Shown here: positions 45,517 to 53,397 of the stretch, piece by piece | How positions within the stretch are numbered: position 1 is the stretch's first letter | How the letters are laid out: every line of letters starts with the position of its first letter | Source of the DNA: CAYNJG01 sp965216885 | GTDB taxonomy: Bacteria; Planctomycetota; Planctomycetia; Pirellulales; Pirellulaceae | Direction: 5' to 3' | Length of the DNA stretch: 64,000 nucleotides | Assembly: GCA_965216885.1 (NCBI GenBank) | Contig: OZ244209.1 | Span: 186,001-250,000 of the forward strand | Notes under the pieces: generated by a model | What the model was told of the DNA's origin: nothing | Seen by the model: only the letters and a program-made list of their open reading frames with translations | The model's database searches: none | Position numbers and translations under genes: made by a program

Positions 45517-46780
45517 TTCCATGAAGCAAAACAGATTCAAGACAGACAATTGGCTTGGGCTCCTGGCATCGCTTGCGTATGTGTGCCTGGTCAGCCAGTC
45601 CTTCGCTACCGATCGAGTCGAGGGCCTTCCGGAAAGCGCGAGTGCCATGGAGGCACTTCTGCTTTCAGAAGAAACGCCCACAACATCACCGGAAGTTGAA
45701 GCTGCGGAAGCTCAGTTGAAGGCCGCGATGCCATTTTCATTCTTGAAAGCCGATCCGAGCAAACTTGGACCAGCACTCGCGGCCGCGAAGGAGGTAGGCG
45801 TTGACCCGTCGCTGATTGCGGAAGCGGAGGCGAAGCTGGCGGCTGCCGGAGACGCCGTCCCGAGCAGCGGGTCGTTGGCCGCGGAGGCTCAGTTGAAGGC
45901 TGCGATGCCATTTTCATTCTTGAAGGCCGATCCGAGCAAACTTGGGCCAGCACTTGCGGCCGCGAAGGAGGCAGGCGTTGACCCGTCGTTGATTGCGGAA
46001 GCGGAGGCAAAGCTGGCGGCAGCCGGAGACACCGCGCCGAGCAGCGGGGCGTCGGCCGCGGAAGCTCAGTTGAAGGCTGCGATGCCATTTTCATTCTTGA
46101 AGGCCGATCCGAGCAAACTTGGGCCAGCACTTGCTGCCGCGAAGGAGGCAGGCGTTGACCCGTCGTTGATTGCGGAAGCGGAGGCAAAGCTGGCGGCAGC
46201 CGGAGACACCGCGCCGAGCAGCGGGGCGTCGGCCGCGGAGGCTCAGTTGAAGGCTGCGATGCCATTTTCATTCTTGAAGGCCGATCCCAGCAAACTTGGG
46301 CCAGCGCTTGCTGCCGCGAAGGAGGCAGGCGTTGACCCGTCGCTGATTGCGGAAGCGGAGGCAAAGCTGGCCGAGGCCAAGGGCATGGTAGCCTCTGCGG
46401 ACGAAGTTGTGTTGCTTGTTGATATGCCTGCGACAACGTCGGCGTCCGCGCCGCCATCAGGAGTCACGGTGGCATCAAATGAAGTTCCGACGGTTGAGCC
46501 TCTGGCTGATCGTGGTGGGCAACCATTTCTTGGCGTTGGATTTCGCGATCCATCCAACTCGATCGTTACGACGCTATACGGTGGTTCAACTGCCGCTCAA
46601 CTCGGTATCAAACTTGGCGATGCGATCGTCTCGGTGAACGGGAGTTCGGTTGGCGATATCGAATCATTGCGAACTATCCTCGGAACGATGTCCGTGGGTG
46701 CGGATGTGACCGTGGTCGTGCGACGCCAGGGCAAGGAATATGCCCTCGGTCCGTCTGCAGTCGGCGGGAGGTACCAGTAG
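45509..46780 (+). CDS. Exported protein with four 59-residue tandem repeats and a C-terminal PDZ domain
   Basis: Not matched to a known family. The ATG at 45509 overlaps the DinB-like stop; a second ATG at 45521 starts the signal peptide (MKQNRFKTDNWLGLLASLAY...SFA-TD). Residues 66-301 are four near-identical 59-residue units, each with AEAQLKAAMPFSFLKADPSK, then LGPALAAAKEAGVDPSLIAE and AEAKLAAAGD, predicted as two or three helices joined by a Ser/Ala/Pro linker. Residues about 338-420 form a PDZ domain (FLGVGFRD, GGSTAAQLGIKLGDAIVSVN). The protein is probably periplasmic. It sits just before importer B and may scaffold or guard periplasmic components. Confidence 0.8.
   Translation: MGNSMKQNRFKTDNWLGLLASLAYVCLVSQSFATDRVEGLPESASAMEALLLSEETPTTSPEVEAAEAQLKAAMPFSFLKADPSKLGPALAAAKEVGVDPSLIAEAEAKLAAAGDAVPSSGSLAAEAQLKAAMPFSFLKADPSKLGPALAAAKEAGVDPSLIAEAEAKLAAAGDTAPSSGASAAEAQLKAAMPFSFLKADPSKLGPALAAAKEAGVDPSLIAEAEAKLAAAGDTAPSSGASAAEAQLKAAMPFSFLKADPSKLGPALAAAKEAGVDPSLIAEAEAKLAEAKGMVASADEVVLLVDMPATTSASAPPSGVTVASNEVPTVEPLADRGGQPFLGVGFRDPSNSIVTTLYGGSTAAQLGIKLGDAIVSVNGSSVGDIESLRTILGTMSVGADVTVVVRRQGKEYALGPSAVGGRYQ
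45704..46411 (+). repeat. Four in-frame 177-bp tandem repeats
   Basis: Units start at 45704, 45881, 46058 and 46235. Units 2 to 4 are almost identical at the DNA level; unit 1 differs slightly more (Val for Ala in KEVGVD) and unit 4 diverges in its last 15 codons. The near-identity of synonymous positions points to recent expansion or ongoing homogenisation, so copy number may vary between strains. Confidence 0.95.
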
Positions 46781-46782
46781 AT

Positions 46783-47544
46783 ATGTCCTCACGCGGATCG
46801 CACGTCGATATCGACAACGTCAGTCACCGCTATGGTTACCGTGGTGACTTCGTCCTTGAAACGATTTCCCTGGCGATCGAGCCGGGGCAGCGCGTCGCCC
46901 TCGTAGGGCGTAGTGGCTGCGGTAAGTCGACGTTGCTGCAATTGATCTCCGGTCTGGTGCAACCGACCGAAGGCAGCATCCGGATCGACGGCAGTCGAGT
47001 CAACGGGCCGTCGCCGAAGTGGAATGTGATGTTTCAAAAACCGTCGCTCTATCCGTGGATGACGGTGGAACGAAACGCGGCACTCGGCATGTTGATCGCC
47101 GGCGATGGTGTAGAAGCCAGGAAACGGGTTCCCGAACTGCTCGAACTCGTTGGGCTTGCGGAATTCGCCGACGTGAATGCTCAACAACTCTCCGGCGGAC
47201 AAAAGCAACGCGTTGCACTCGCCCGTTCGCTGGCAACGCAACCGGAACTGTTGATGCTGGACGAACCCTTCGCGGCGCTCGACGAAATGACACGCAAGTC
47301 GATGCAACAGGACGTCACGCGAATCACGAAACAATTCGAGATGACACAGATACTGGTTACACACGATATCGACGAAGCGATCACGATGGCAGAACGAGTG
47401 CTAGTGATGTCGTCGTGTCCCGGAAGGATCGTAGGCGATCTGATGAACGATCGATCGCCCGAAGTACTTAAGGAAAAGATTCGATGGTATCTCGGCGGCG
47501 AATCAGATGAGTCGAATGAGAACCTCGCCCCCGCTGTCGTCTGA
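46783..47544 (+). CDS. ABC transporter ATP-binding protein, NrtD/TauB family (importer B)
   Basis: Energising subunit of the second importer. Walker A GRSGCGKST (42-50), signature LSGGQ (136-140), Walker B LLMLDE (156-161) and switch His in LVTHDIDEA are all present. Unlike the importer A ATPase it has a canonical LSGGQ and no long N- or C-terminal extensions. It starts 2 bases after the repeat-PDZ stop, with GGGAGG about 11 bases upstream. The gene order of set B is ATPase, binding protein, permease, different from set A, so the two sets are not a simple recent duplication. Confidence 0.92.
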   Translation: MSSRGSHVDIDNVSHRYGYRGDFVLETISLAIEPGQRVALVGRSGCGKSTLLQLISGLVQPTEGSIRIDGSRVNGPSPKWNVMFQKPSLYPWMTVERNAALGMLIAGDGVEARKRVPELLELVGLAEFADVNAQQLSGGQKQRVALARSLATQPELLMLDEPFAALDEMTRKSMQQDVTRITKQFEMTQILVTHDIDEAITMAERVLVMSSCPGRIVGDLMNDRSPEVLKEKIRWYLGGESDESNENLAPAVV

Positions 47545-47597
47545 ACAACAAGCGTTTTGGTGTTGGCGGCTCGAGCATACTCAAACAAGGAAAAACT

Positions 47598-48887
47598 ATG
47601 GATCGTCAGAGCGAAGGCCAATCACAAAACGAGCTGCCGTACGTCGAAGAGACGATGACCGAAGAAGAACAGTTTCAACAACTGATTTCCGACGGTGAAT
47701 CGCTGACACGGCGTTGTTTCATGGACAAGCTGGCCGCCGGCGGACTTGCTGCTGCCGGCGCAGCCACTTTACCTTCGCCGGCGATGGCTGCCACGCAGGA
47801 CGACGTTGTACGGATTGGCTATCTGCCGATCACCGACGCCACCGCTTTGTTGGTGGCGCACGCGAAAGGCTACTTCCAGGATGAAGGACTCAAAGCGGCC
47901 AAGCCAACGCTCATCCGCGGTTGGTCTCCACTCGTCGAAGGCTTTTCGGCGAACAAGTTCAACCTTGTCCACCTGTTGAAACCGATCCCCGTCTGGATGC
48001 GCTACAACAACAACTTCCCCGTGAAGATCATGGCGTGGGCGCACACGAATGGATCCGGCCTGGTCGTCGGGAAGCACACAAAGATCGAAGACTTCTCGCA
48101 ACTCGGTGGTTCGCAGATTGCCGTGCCGTACTGGTACTCGATGCACAACATCGTCTTGCAGATCGCTTTGCGCGCCAACGGTCTTGTGCCCGTGATCAAA
48201 CCGCAGGGTGCGAAGATCGGACCAAAAGAAGTCAACCTTCAGGTGATGCCGCCGCCCGACATGCCTGCCGGACTCGCCGCTCGGAAGATAGACGGATACA
48301 TCGTGGCGGAGCCCTTTAACGCGATGGGTGAACTCAAAGCTGGAGCACGGATGCTTCGCTTCACCGGTGACATCTGGAAGAACCATCCGTGTTGCGTCGT
48401 GTGTATGCACGAAGGCGATACGGTGAAGAAACCGGAGTGGACACAGAAGGTGATGAACGCCATCGTCAGGGCCGAGGTCTACACGTCGCAGAACAAGGCT
48501 GAAGTCGCCGAACTTCTGTCGCGTGACGGGAAGGGTTACCTGCCGATGCCCGCCGCTGTCGTCAAACGCGCGATGACGCTCTACACGGACGAAGAAGGCT
48601 ACGTCGATACAGACGCCATCAAGCACAAGGAATGGGGCAACGGTCGCATCGACTTCCAGCCGTGGCCGTATCCTTCGGCGACGCGTCTGATCGTGCGAGC
48701 CATGAACAAGACGGTCGTCGAAGGCGACAAGACGTTCCTGAAGAATCTCGATCCGGAGAAGGTGGTAATGGACCTTGTTGACTACAACTACGTCCGCAAT
48801 GCACTCGAAAAATATCCGGAATGGAAGAATGACCCCAGCGTGAATCCCGAAGATCCGTTTAACCGCGAGGAGACGGTGAAACTGTGA
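47598..48887 (+). CDS. NrtA/SsuA-type ABC substrate-binding protein, Tat-exported (importer B)
   Basis: Binding protein of importer B. AAGGA lies 6-7 bases before the ATG. The twin-arginine motif LTRRCFMDKL is at residues 37-46, after about 36 acidic residues, again longer than usual. The binding fold shows IGYLPITDATALLVAHAKGY, AVPYWYSMHNIVLQIAL, and WKNHPCCVVC with the same vicinal Cys pair as in importer A's protein. A Trp- and Pro-rich C-terminus (YPEWKNDPSVNPEDPFNRE) closes the protein. The ligand is unknown. The last codons overlap the permease start as GTGA. Confidence 0.9.
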   Translation: MDRQSEGQSQNELPYVEETMTEEEQFQQLISDGESLTRRCFMDKLAAGGLAAAGAATLPSPAMAATQDDVVRIGYLPITDATALLVAHAKGYFQDEGLKAAKPTLIRGWSPLVEGFSANKFNLVHLLKPIPVWMRYNNNFPVKIMAWAHTNGSGLVVGKHTKIEDFSQLGGSQIAVPYWYSMHNIVLQIALRANGLVPVIKPQGAKIGPKEVNLQVMPPPDMPAGLAARKIDGYIVAEPFNAMGELKAGARMLRFTGDIWKNHPCCVVCMHEGDTVKKPEWTQKVMNAIVRAEVYTSQNKAEVAELLSRDGKGYLPMPAAVVKRAMTLYTDEEGYVDTDAIKHKEWGNGRIDFQPWPYPSATRLIVRAMNKTVVEGDKTFLKNLDPEKVVMDLVDYNYVRNALEKYPEWKNDPSVNPEDPFNREETVKL

Positions 48888-49837
48888 GTCAGGCGAGTCT
48901 CAGGATGGTCGATGGTCCAACAGTAAACGGTCTTTGTGTACCAATGGACGCCAGTGCGCGAAGCCAGGGGCCAGCGGCGGTTCGCAGAACCCTCGTCGAT
49001 ACGCGAAGCGAAGTTGATCTTAACTTCGAGGAACGTATGGAGCGGGCTGAATGCGGACGCCGCATGGCTGCGCTCGGAAAGTCGGTTGTCTATCCGACGA
49101 TCGGAATGTTCGGGCTGCTGACGGCCTGGTGGCTCGGTGGACGCTGGCTGGCCAATCACCCGGACCTGTCATCGTTTGCCGACTTCGCTCCCGCGCCGAC
49201 ATTCAAGGCATTGGGACGCATGTGGGAGAACGGTTCGATTTGGGAACCGATCATGCCCAGCATGCTTCGAATTGGCAAAGGGCTCTTTTGGGCTTCGCTG
49301 TTCGGCATTCCAATTGGTATCGCCGTCGGGCGATTCAAGCCGCTCAAGCAGACCGCCAATATGCCGATGCAGTTCTTGCGGATGATTAGTCCACTCGCGT
49401 GGATGCCGGTTGCCATCATGGTATTCGACACGTGGGAAGGGTCGATCGTCTTTCTCATCTCCGCTGCTGCCATCTGGCCCATCGTGTTCTCGACGAGCAA
49501 CGGTCTCTCGAAGATCGATCCAGATTGGTACGCCGTCGCGCGAAATCTGGGAGCGAAACCGATTCACTTGCTGCGATACGTAATTCTGCCAGCGACGGCT
49601 CAGGATATCTTGACCGGCCTGCGTTTGGCGCTTGGTGTCGCGTGGGTCGTGCTGGTGCCGGCCGAGTTCCTTGGCGTCACCAGTGGACTTGGTTATTCGA
49701 TCAACGATGCTCGAGACTGCCTGGAATACGACCGTTTGGCCGCGACCGTGTTGGTAATCGGTGTGATCGGTTACGCACTCGATTCCGTAATGCAGTGGGC
49801 CGTTAATCGCGTGAACTGGATGGAGATGCGGCAATGA
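48884..49837 (+). CDS. ABC transporter permease, NrtB/SsuC family (importer B)
   Basis: Inner-membrane permease beginning at a GTG that overlaps the upstream stop (GTGA), indicating coupled translation. About 65 soluble N-terminal residues precede the first helix (SVVYPTIGMFGLLTAWWLG). The core carries FLRMISPLAWMPVAIMVFD and the ATPase-contact loop ARNLGAKPIHLLRYVILPAT. Six helices are expected. The N-terminal extension is long for the family and may contact the ATPase or a regulator. The stop overlaps the next gene's start as ATGA. Confidence 0.92.
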   Translation: MSQASLRMVDGPTVNGLCVPMDASARSQGPAAVRRTLVDTRSEVDLNFEERMERAECGRRMAALGKSVVYPTIGMFGLLTAWWLGGRWLANHPDLSSFADFAPAPTFKALGRMWENGSIWEPIMPSMLRIGKGLFWASLFGIPIGIAVGRFKPLKQTANMPMQFLRMISPLAWMPVAIMVFDTWEGSIVFLISAAAIWPIVFSTSNGLSKIDPDWYAVARNLGAKPIHLLRYVILPATAQDILTGLRLALGVAWVVLVPAEFLGVTSGLGYSINDARDCLEYDRLAATVLVIGVIGYALDSVMQWAVNRVNWMEMRQ

Positions 49838-50409
49838 GTCGGAGTGCAGGGGTTGGCCTGCGACCGAGGCAACTGCAGGCCAAAGCCAGTATGCAAACAA
49901 TGAGACTACTCTGGATCATCACTAGTGTCGTGTTTCTGAATGCGTCTTGCGTCCCGCAACGCGAGCCCGCTGCAGAAATCCGTCCGAGTGAGTTGCCTCT
50001 ACCTGAGGAAGCTCGACCTGAGGAAGCTCACTCGAGTGTTGAATGCCAGCCGACTACGGAACAGGCCGAAGAATGGGATTACCTGTACCCCAAGTTGAAT
50101 AGCAAGATGGCTCGAATGGAACAACTGATGATCCGGATCGAGCGGTTCCTGGGCAGCGAGGATCTCAAAGAAACAAGTCTGGGCGAATGTGTCGAATTCA
50201 CACATTTGGCTCGCAAATCGGTCGGTCACGCCCACGAGTATCTGGAAGGAAAGAAAGCGGAAGCATTCGTTGCCGCTTTCAAGGAAGTCGCCAGGTTGGG
50301 CGGACAATTGCATTCCCTGATCAAGACGAACAACACAACCCAAGCCAAGTCGGTTCTGACGGAACTCGGTGCCATCAGACGGGAAAACCACGCGAAATAC
50401 GTCTACTAA
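49834..50409 (+). CDS. Small exported helical protein, possible lipoprotein
   Basis: No family recognised. The ATG at 49834 overlaps the permease stop, but ATGs at 49891 and 49900 fit better with the hydrophobic leader MRLLWIITSVVFLNASC. Cys39 follows NAS, an imperfect lipobox (Leu at -4 instead of -3). The mature part has an acidic Pro/Glu linker, then about 110 residues predicted as a four-helix bundle (EWDYLYPKLNSKMARMEQLM to IRRENHAKYVY). The shape and the ending recall cytochrome c'-like proteins, but no CxxCH heme site is present. It probably works in the periplasm with importer B. Confidence 0.7.
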   Translation: MSRSAGVGLRPRQLQAKASMQTMRLLWIITSVVFLNASCVPQREPAAEIRPSELPLPEEARPEEAHSSVECQPTTEQAEEWDYLYPKLNSKMARMEQLMIRIERFLGSEDLKETSLGECVEFTHLARKSVGHAHEYLEGKKAEAFVAAFKEVARLGGQLHSLIKTNNTTQAKSVLTELGAIRRENHAKYVY

Positions 50410-50525
50410 ACCTTGTTCCCACATCAGCTCCGGCTGAAGTCACACTCGTAGGCCGCGGGCCATGACATTTGGCGGCACCTGGTTGAAAACGAAATACCAT
50501 TAACTCCCTATGAAAGGAAAAAAAC

Positions 50526-51083
50526 ATGTCAGAAGAAAAAAAAGCTCCTTGTGAAGAAGGCCCGGTGGCAACATCTTGCTTGATGCCGATAGACAAAGGG
50601 GGTCTCGCAGCGCTCATCAAAAAGGGCGAGGCTGACCCGACTGCAACAAAGACGCTCAAGTGCAAAACCGTTGCGGAAGGACGCTTTCGTCACCTCAACT
50701 ACATTCGTGACCTTGAACCGCATGTCGTTGATGAACCGCCAGGGTTGCTGGGCGATGATACGGCGCCAAACCCTTCTGAGGCGTTGCTTGCCGCACTTGG
50801 TTCTTGTCTCGCCGTTGGTATTCATGCCAACTGCGTAGCCAAAGAAATTCAAGTCACGTCCCTGGAGGTGCACCTCGAGGCGGACATCAACATCACAGCA
50901 GTCTGGGGCACCGGCGACACAAGTCCCAAGCCGATGGGCTTTGACGAAGTCCGCGTGAAAGTTGATTTGAAAGCAGATGCACCTCGCGAAGAGCTAGAGG
51001 CGATTGTCGCACACGCGAAAAAGTGGTCGCCCGTTGCATGCACATACGAGAGTCCGGTTCCTGTAAAAGCGGAACTAGTCTGA
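50526..51083 (+). CDS. OsmC/Ohr-family thiol peroxidase-like protein
   Basis: Cytoplasmic protein of 185 residues with an AAAGGA ribosome-binding site. The OsmC fold is recognised by NPSEALLAALGSCLAVG, with the first reactive Cys at 94, and by VACTYESPVPV with the second at 172. This pair reduces organic hydroperoxides in characterised members. The N-terminal 45 residues (three extra Cys) are longer than in Ohr. In this cluster the protein could reduce a peroxide by-product or act on a sulfane-sulfur intermediate; both are inference. It is followed by the acyl-CoA-dehydrogenase-fold gene. Confidence 0.88.
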   Translation: MSEEKKAPCEEGPVATSCLMPIDKGGLAALIKKGEADPTATKTLKCKTVAEGRFRHLNYIRDLEPHVVDEPPGLLGDDTAPNPSEALLAALGSCLAVGIHANCVAKEIQVTSLEVHLEADINITAVWGTGDTSPKPMGFDEVRVKVDLKADAPREELEAIVAHAKKWSPVACTYESPVPVKAELV

Positions 51084-51179
51084 TCGTATTAGTTGGACTT
51101 TGAACGGAGCACTGCTGGCCTGCCGGCAGTGCACTGAATCCCACACTGTTGGAGAAACCGCAGTGCTTCCCGACCTGGC

Positions 51180-52352
51180 ATGAAAGACACGCGAACGATG
51201 CAGTCATCATCAGCCGATACTTCGGTATCAAATCTTGGCGGAACGACTTTGCCGCCGAACGCTTCATCACGCGGGGATGTTCTTGCTGCCGTTGCTGACG
51301 TTTGCGTCAAAGAGTTGCGTCCGGATGTTCGCAAGATCGACGAGAGCGGATTCTACCCTGATCAAGCGATGCACAACTTTGGTCCTGCTGGGCTCTACGC
51401 CCAGCATCTGAGTGGGCAGGGACTCGCAAGTGACATCGACATGCCGCTTGCGATCGAGTCGATGGCACTCGTCGGTTTCGAATGCCTTTCCACCGCATTC
51501 TGCGTTTGGTGTCACGACGCGTGCGGTTGGTATCTCGAAAAGACGCAGAACACTGGGCTCCGCGACAAGCTTGTGCCTGAAATTGCGTCAGGCAAAGCGC
51601 TCGGCGCAACCGGACTTTCAAATCCGATGAAGTTCTACTCGGATATCGAACCGCTCCGTGTGTTCGCCGAGCGTGTTGATGGCGGATACGTAATCAACGG
51701 TTCGTTGCCATGGGTGTCGAATCTTGGTGACGATCATTATTTCGGTGTTGTATTCGAAATGAAGAAACAACCCGAGCATCGCGTGATGGCGATCGTTCAG
51801 TGTAATCAACCAGGCGTGAAACTCTGCGACGGAGGTAGATTCATCGCGCTGGAGGGATCCGCGACATGGGCGACTCGCTTTGACGACTGTTTTGTCGCGG
51901 ACGACTCCATTTTGGCTGATCCAGCAGACGAGTATATCAAGGCCATTCGCCCGGGCTTTGTACTGATGCAAGTTGGAATGGCAATTGGCCACATCCGTGC
52001 TTGTGCGGCGGTCATGCGGAAACAAGACAAAACGCACTGGCACGTCAACCAGTTCCTGACCCATGCAGACGAACTTGAGCAGCGAGCCAATGAATTGTTG
52101 GAGCGAACCAAGCTACTGGCCGAGACACCACACGAGACATCGCCAGAGTTTGTAGTTCAAGCGTTGCAAGCCCGACTCGACGCAGGCGAGTTGTCGTTGG
52201 CCGCAGGACAAGAGTGCATGCTCAATGGCGGCGCTCGGGCTTATGCAGAGAAAAGTAACCAAAACCGCAAGTTGCGAGAATCGTATTTTGTTGGCGTGGT
52301 AACGCCAGCTACGAAACACCTGAAGAAAGAGATCGCGCGGCTAACCGCGTAA
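51180..52352 (+). CDS. Acyl-CoA dehydrogenase-fold flavoprotein of unknown substrate
   Basis: A flavoenzyme of the acyl-CoA dehydrogenase superfamily (390 residues). Recognisable parts are the N-terminal helical domain (GLYAQHLSGQGLASDIDMPL), the flavin-contact region GKALGATGLSNPMKFYSD, the beta domain DGGYVINGSLPWVSNLGDDH, and the C-terminal bundle (VGMAIGHIRACAAVMRK, GGARAYAEKSNQNRKLRESYF). The catalytic Glu of fatty-acid enzymes could not be located. The superfamily also contains flavin monooxygenases that oxidise sulfur or nitrogen compounds (DszC, SfnB types), which would fit this setting better than beta-oxidation. The start is either the ATG at 51180 or that at 51198. Confidence 0.85.
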   Translation: MKDTRTMQSSSADTSVSNLGGTTLPPNASSRGDVLAAVADVCVKELRPDVRKIDESGFYPDQAMHNFGPAGLYAQHLSGQGLASDIDMPLAIESMALVGFECLSTAFCVWCHDACGWYLEKTQNTGLRDKLVPEIASGKALGATGLSNPMKFYSDIEPLRVFAERVDGGYVINGSLPWVSNLGDDHYFGVVFEMKKQPEHRVMAIVQCNQPGVKLCDGGRFIALEGSATWATRFDDCFVADDSILADPADEYIKAIRPGFVLMQVGMAIGHIRACAAVMRKQDKTHWHVNQFLTHADELEQRANELLERTKLLAETPHETSPEFVVQALQARLDAGELSLAAGQECMLNGGARAYAEKSNQNRKLRESYFVGVVTPATKHLKKEIARLTA

Positions 52353-52378
52353 ATCCCGTCGCAAGAAAAAGGAAAACT

Positions 52379-53245
52379 ATGACCACCACAACCGAAAACT
52401 TTCTCGTTTCACCACAGGAAGCCCTGAAGCTACAAGACGAAGGGGCGTTGATCATCGATGTGCGTGACGCCGATAACTATAAGAAGGAGCACATCGCTGG
52501 TGCGGTGAGCATTCCCCAAATCTTCTATCACCTTTCTACAACTTCGGATGCCGAACTCACCGAATCGAAAGTCGTCTTCGAAGAATTGTTCCAGCGTGTT
52601 GGTGTAACCGAAGACACGCTGGTGATCCTCTACGAGGACGGTATGGCCAGTCGATTCGGTGGCTCGTTCCGAGGTTGGTGGTGGTTAAGCTACTTCGGCC
52701 ACGACAAGTGCATGGTGCTCGATGGCGGCTACGACGCTTGGCAAAAGGAGGGCTTGGCCACGAATGCAGATCCTGTCTCACGAGTTCGTTCCAACTTCCG
52801 CGTGAAAGTCAACGACGAAGTGTTGGCGAAGAAGGATGACGTAGTCTCCGCGATGACCGACGAAAACGTAAAACTGCTCGACAATCGAGATTCGGTAGAG
52901 TGGTTTTGCGAAAAATCATCACCCTACGATACGGCTGACGAAGACTTCTCTCCACGTCGCGGCCGCATACCGGGTGCCGCCTGGGTTGAATGGACTGAGT
53001 TGATGGTTGATCCAACTTCTCCTGATGCAACATTCAAGTCTCCTGACGAGATTCGAAGCATTATGGCGTCGAAGGGATTTGAGCCAGAAGATGACGTCAT
53101 CATCTACTGCTTCAAGGGTTCGCGTGCATCCAACACATTCGCGGCCCTACGTTCCGCGGGTTTCAACAAGCTACGGAATTATCTTGGCAGTTGGTACGAG
53201 TGGGCCGCTGATGAGAGTTTGCCCATCGAAGTCGGTACTCGATAG
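52379..53245 (+). CDS. Two-domain rhodanese (thiosulfate/3-mercaptopyruvate sulfurtransferase family)
   Basis: Tandem rhodanese of 288 residues with AAGGA before the ATG. The N-terminal domain (LIIDVRDADNYKKEHIAGAV) is the inactive copy. The C-terminal domain holds the persulfide-forming Cys244 in IIYCFKGSRASNTF; the six-residue loop CFKGSR is of thiosulfate-type rather than the CGSGVT of mercaptopyruvate enzymes. By family it transfers sulfane sulfur to cyanide, giving thiocyanate, or to another thiophile. It is the last gene of the co-directional cluster and the only explicit link to sulfur or cyanide chemistry. Confidence 0.92.
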   Translation: MTTTTENFLVSPQEALKLQDEGALIIDVRDADNYKKEHIAGAVSIPQIFYHLSTTSDAELTESKVVFEELFQRVGVTEDTLVILYEDGMASRFGGSFRGWWWLSYFGHDKCMVLDGGYDAWQKEGLATNADPVSRVRSNFRVKVNDEVLAKKDDVVSAMTDENVKLLDNRDSVEWFCEKSSPYDTADEDFSPRRGRIPGAAWVEWTELMVDPTSPDATFKSPDEIRSIMASKGFEPEDDVIIYCFKGSRASNTFAALRSAGFNKLRNYLGSWYEWAADESLPIEVGTR

Positions 53246-53327
53246 CTTTGTTTTTCGTTCACGCGATGGTTCATGATTCGCGAAGACGCCCCTCGCGAGC
53301 ATTGCGCGGAGGATTGAAGGATCCGGT

Positions 53328-53371
53328 ACTCGTAGCCTGACTCTCCGAGCTCAGAAAGTCAGGCTACGAGT
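53328..53371. repeat. Perfect palindromic intergenic repeat (REP-like)
   Basis: ACTCGTAGCCTGACT at 53328 is repeated as its exact reverse complement at 53357, with a 14-base loop. It follows the rhodanese gene and may end the cluster's transcript, though it has no T-run. A partial second copy lies at 39452. Confidence 0.75.
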
Positions 53372-53397
53372 GCATTCAACCCGAGATGCGAAAAGAT

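Noticed and set aside
45704..46411. Regular direct repeats considered as a CRISPR array
   Set aside because: Units are 177 bp, in frame, without unique spacers, and encode protein repeats.
45606..46457. 283-residue repetitive Pro/Leu-rich open frame on the minus strand
   Set aside because: Antisense shadow of the repeat-PDZ gene; the apparent repeats are the same 177-bp units.
49834..50409. Cytochrome c' assignment for the small helical protein
   Set aside because: The helical pattern is similar but there is no CxxCH heme-attachment site.
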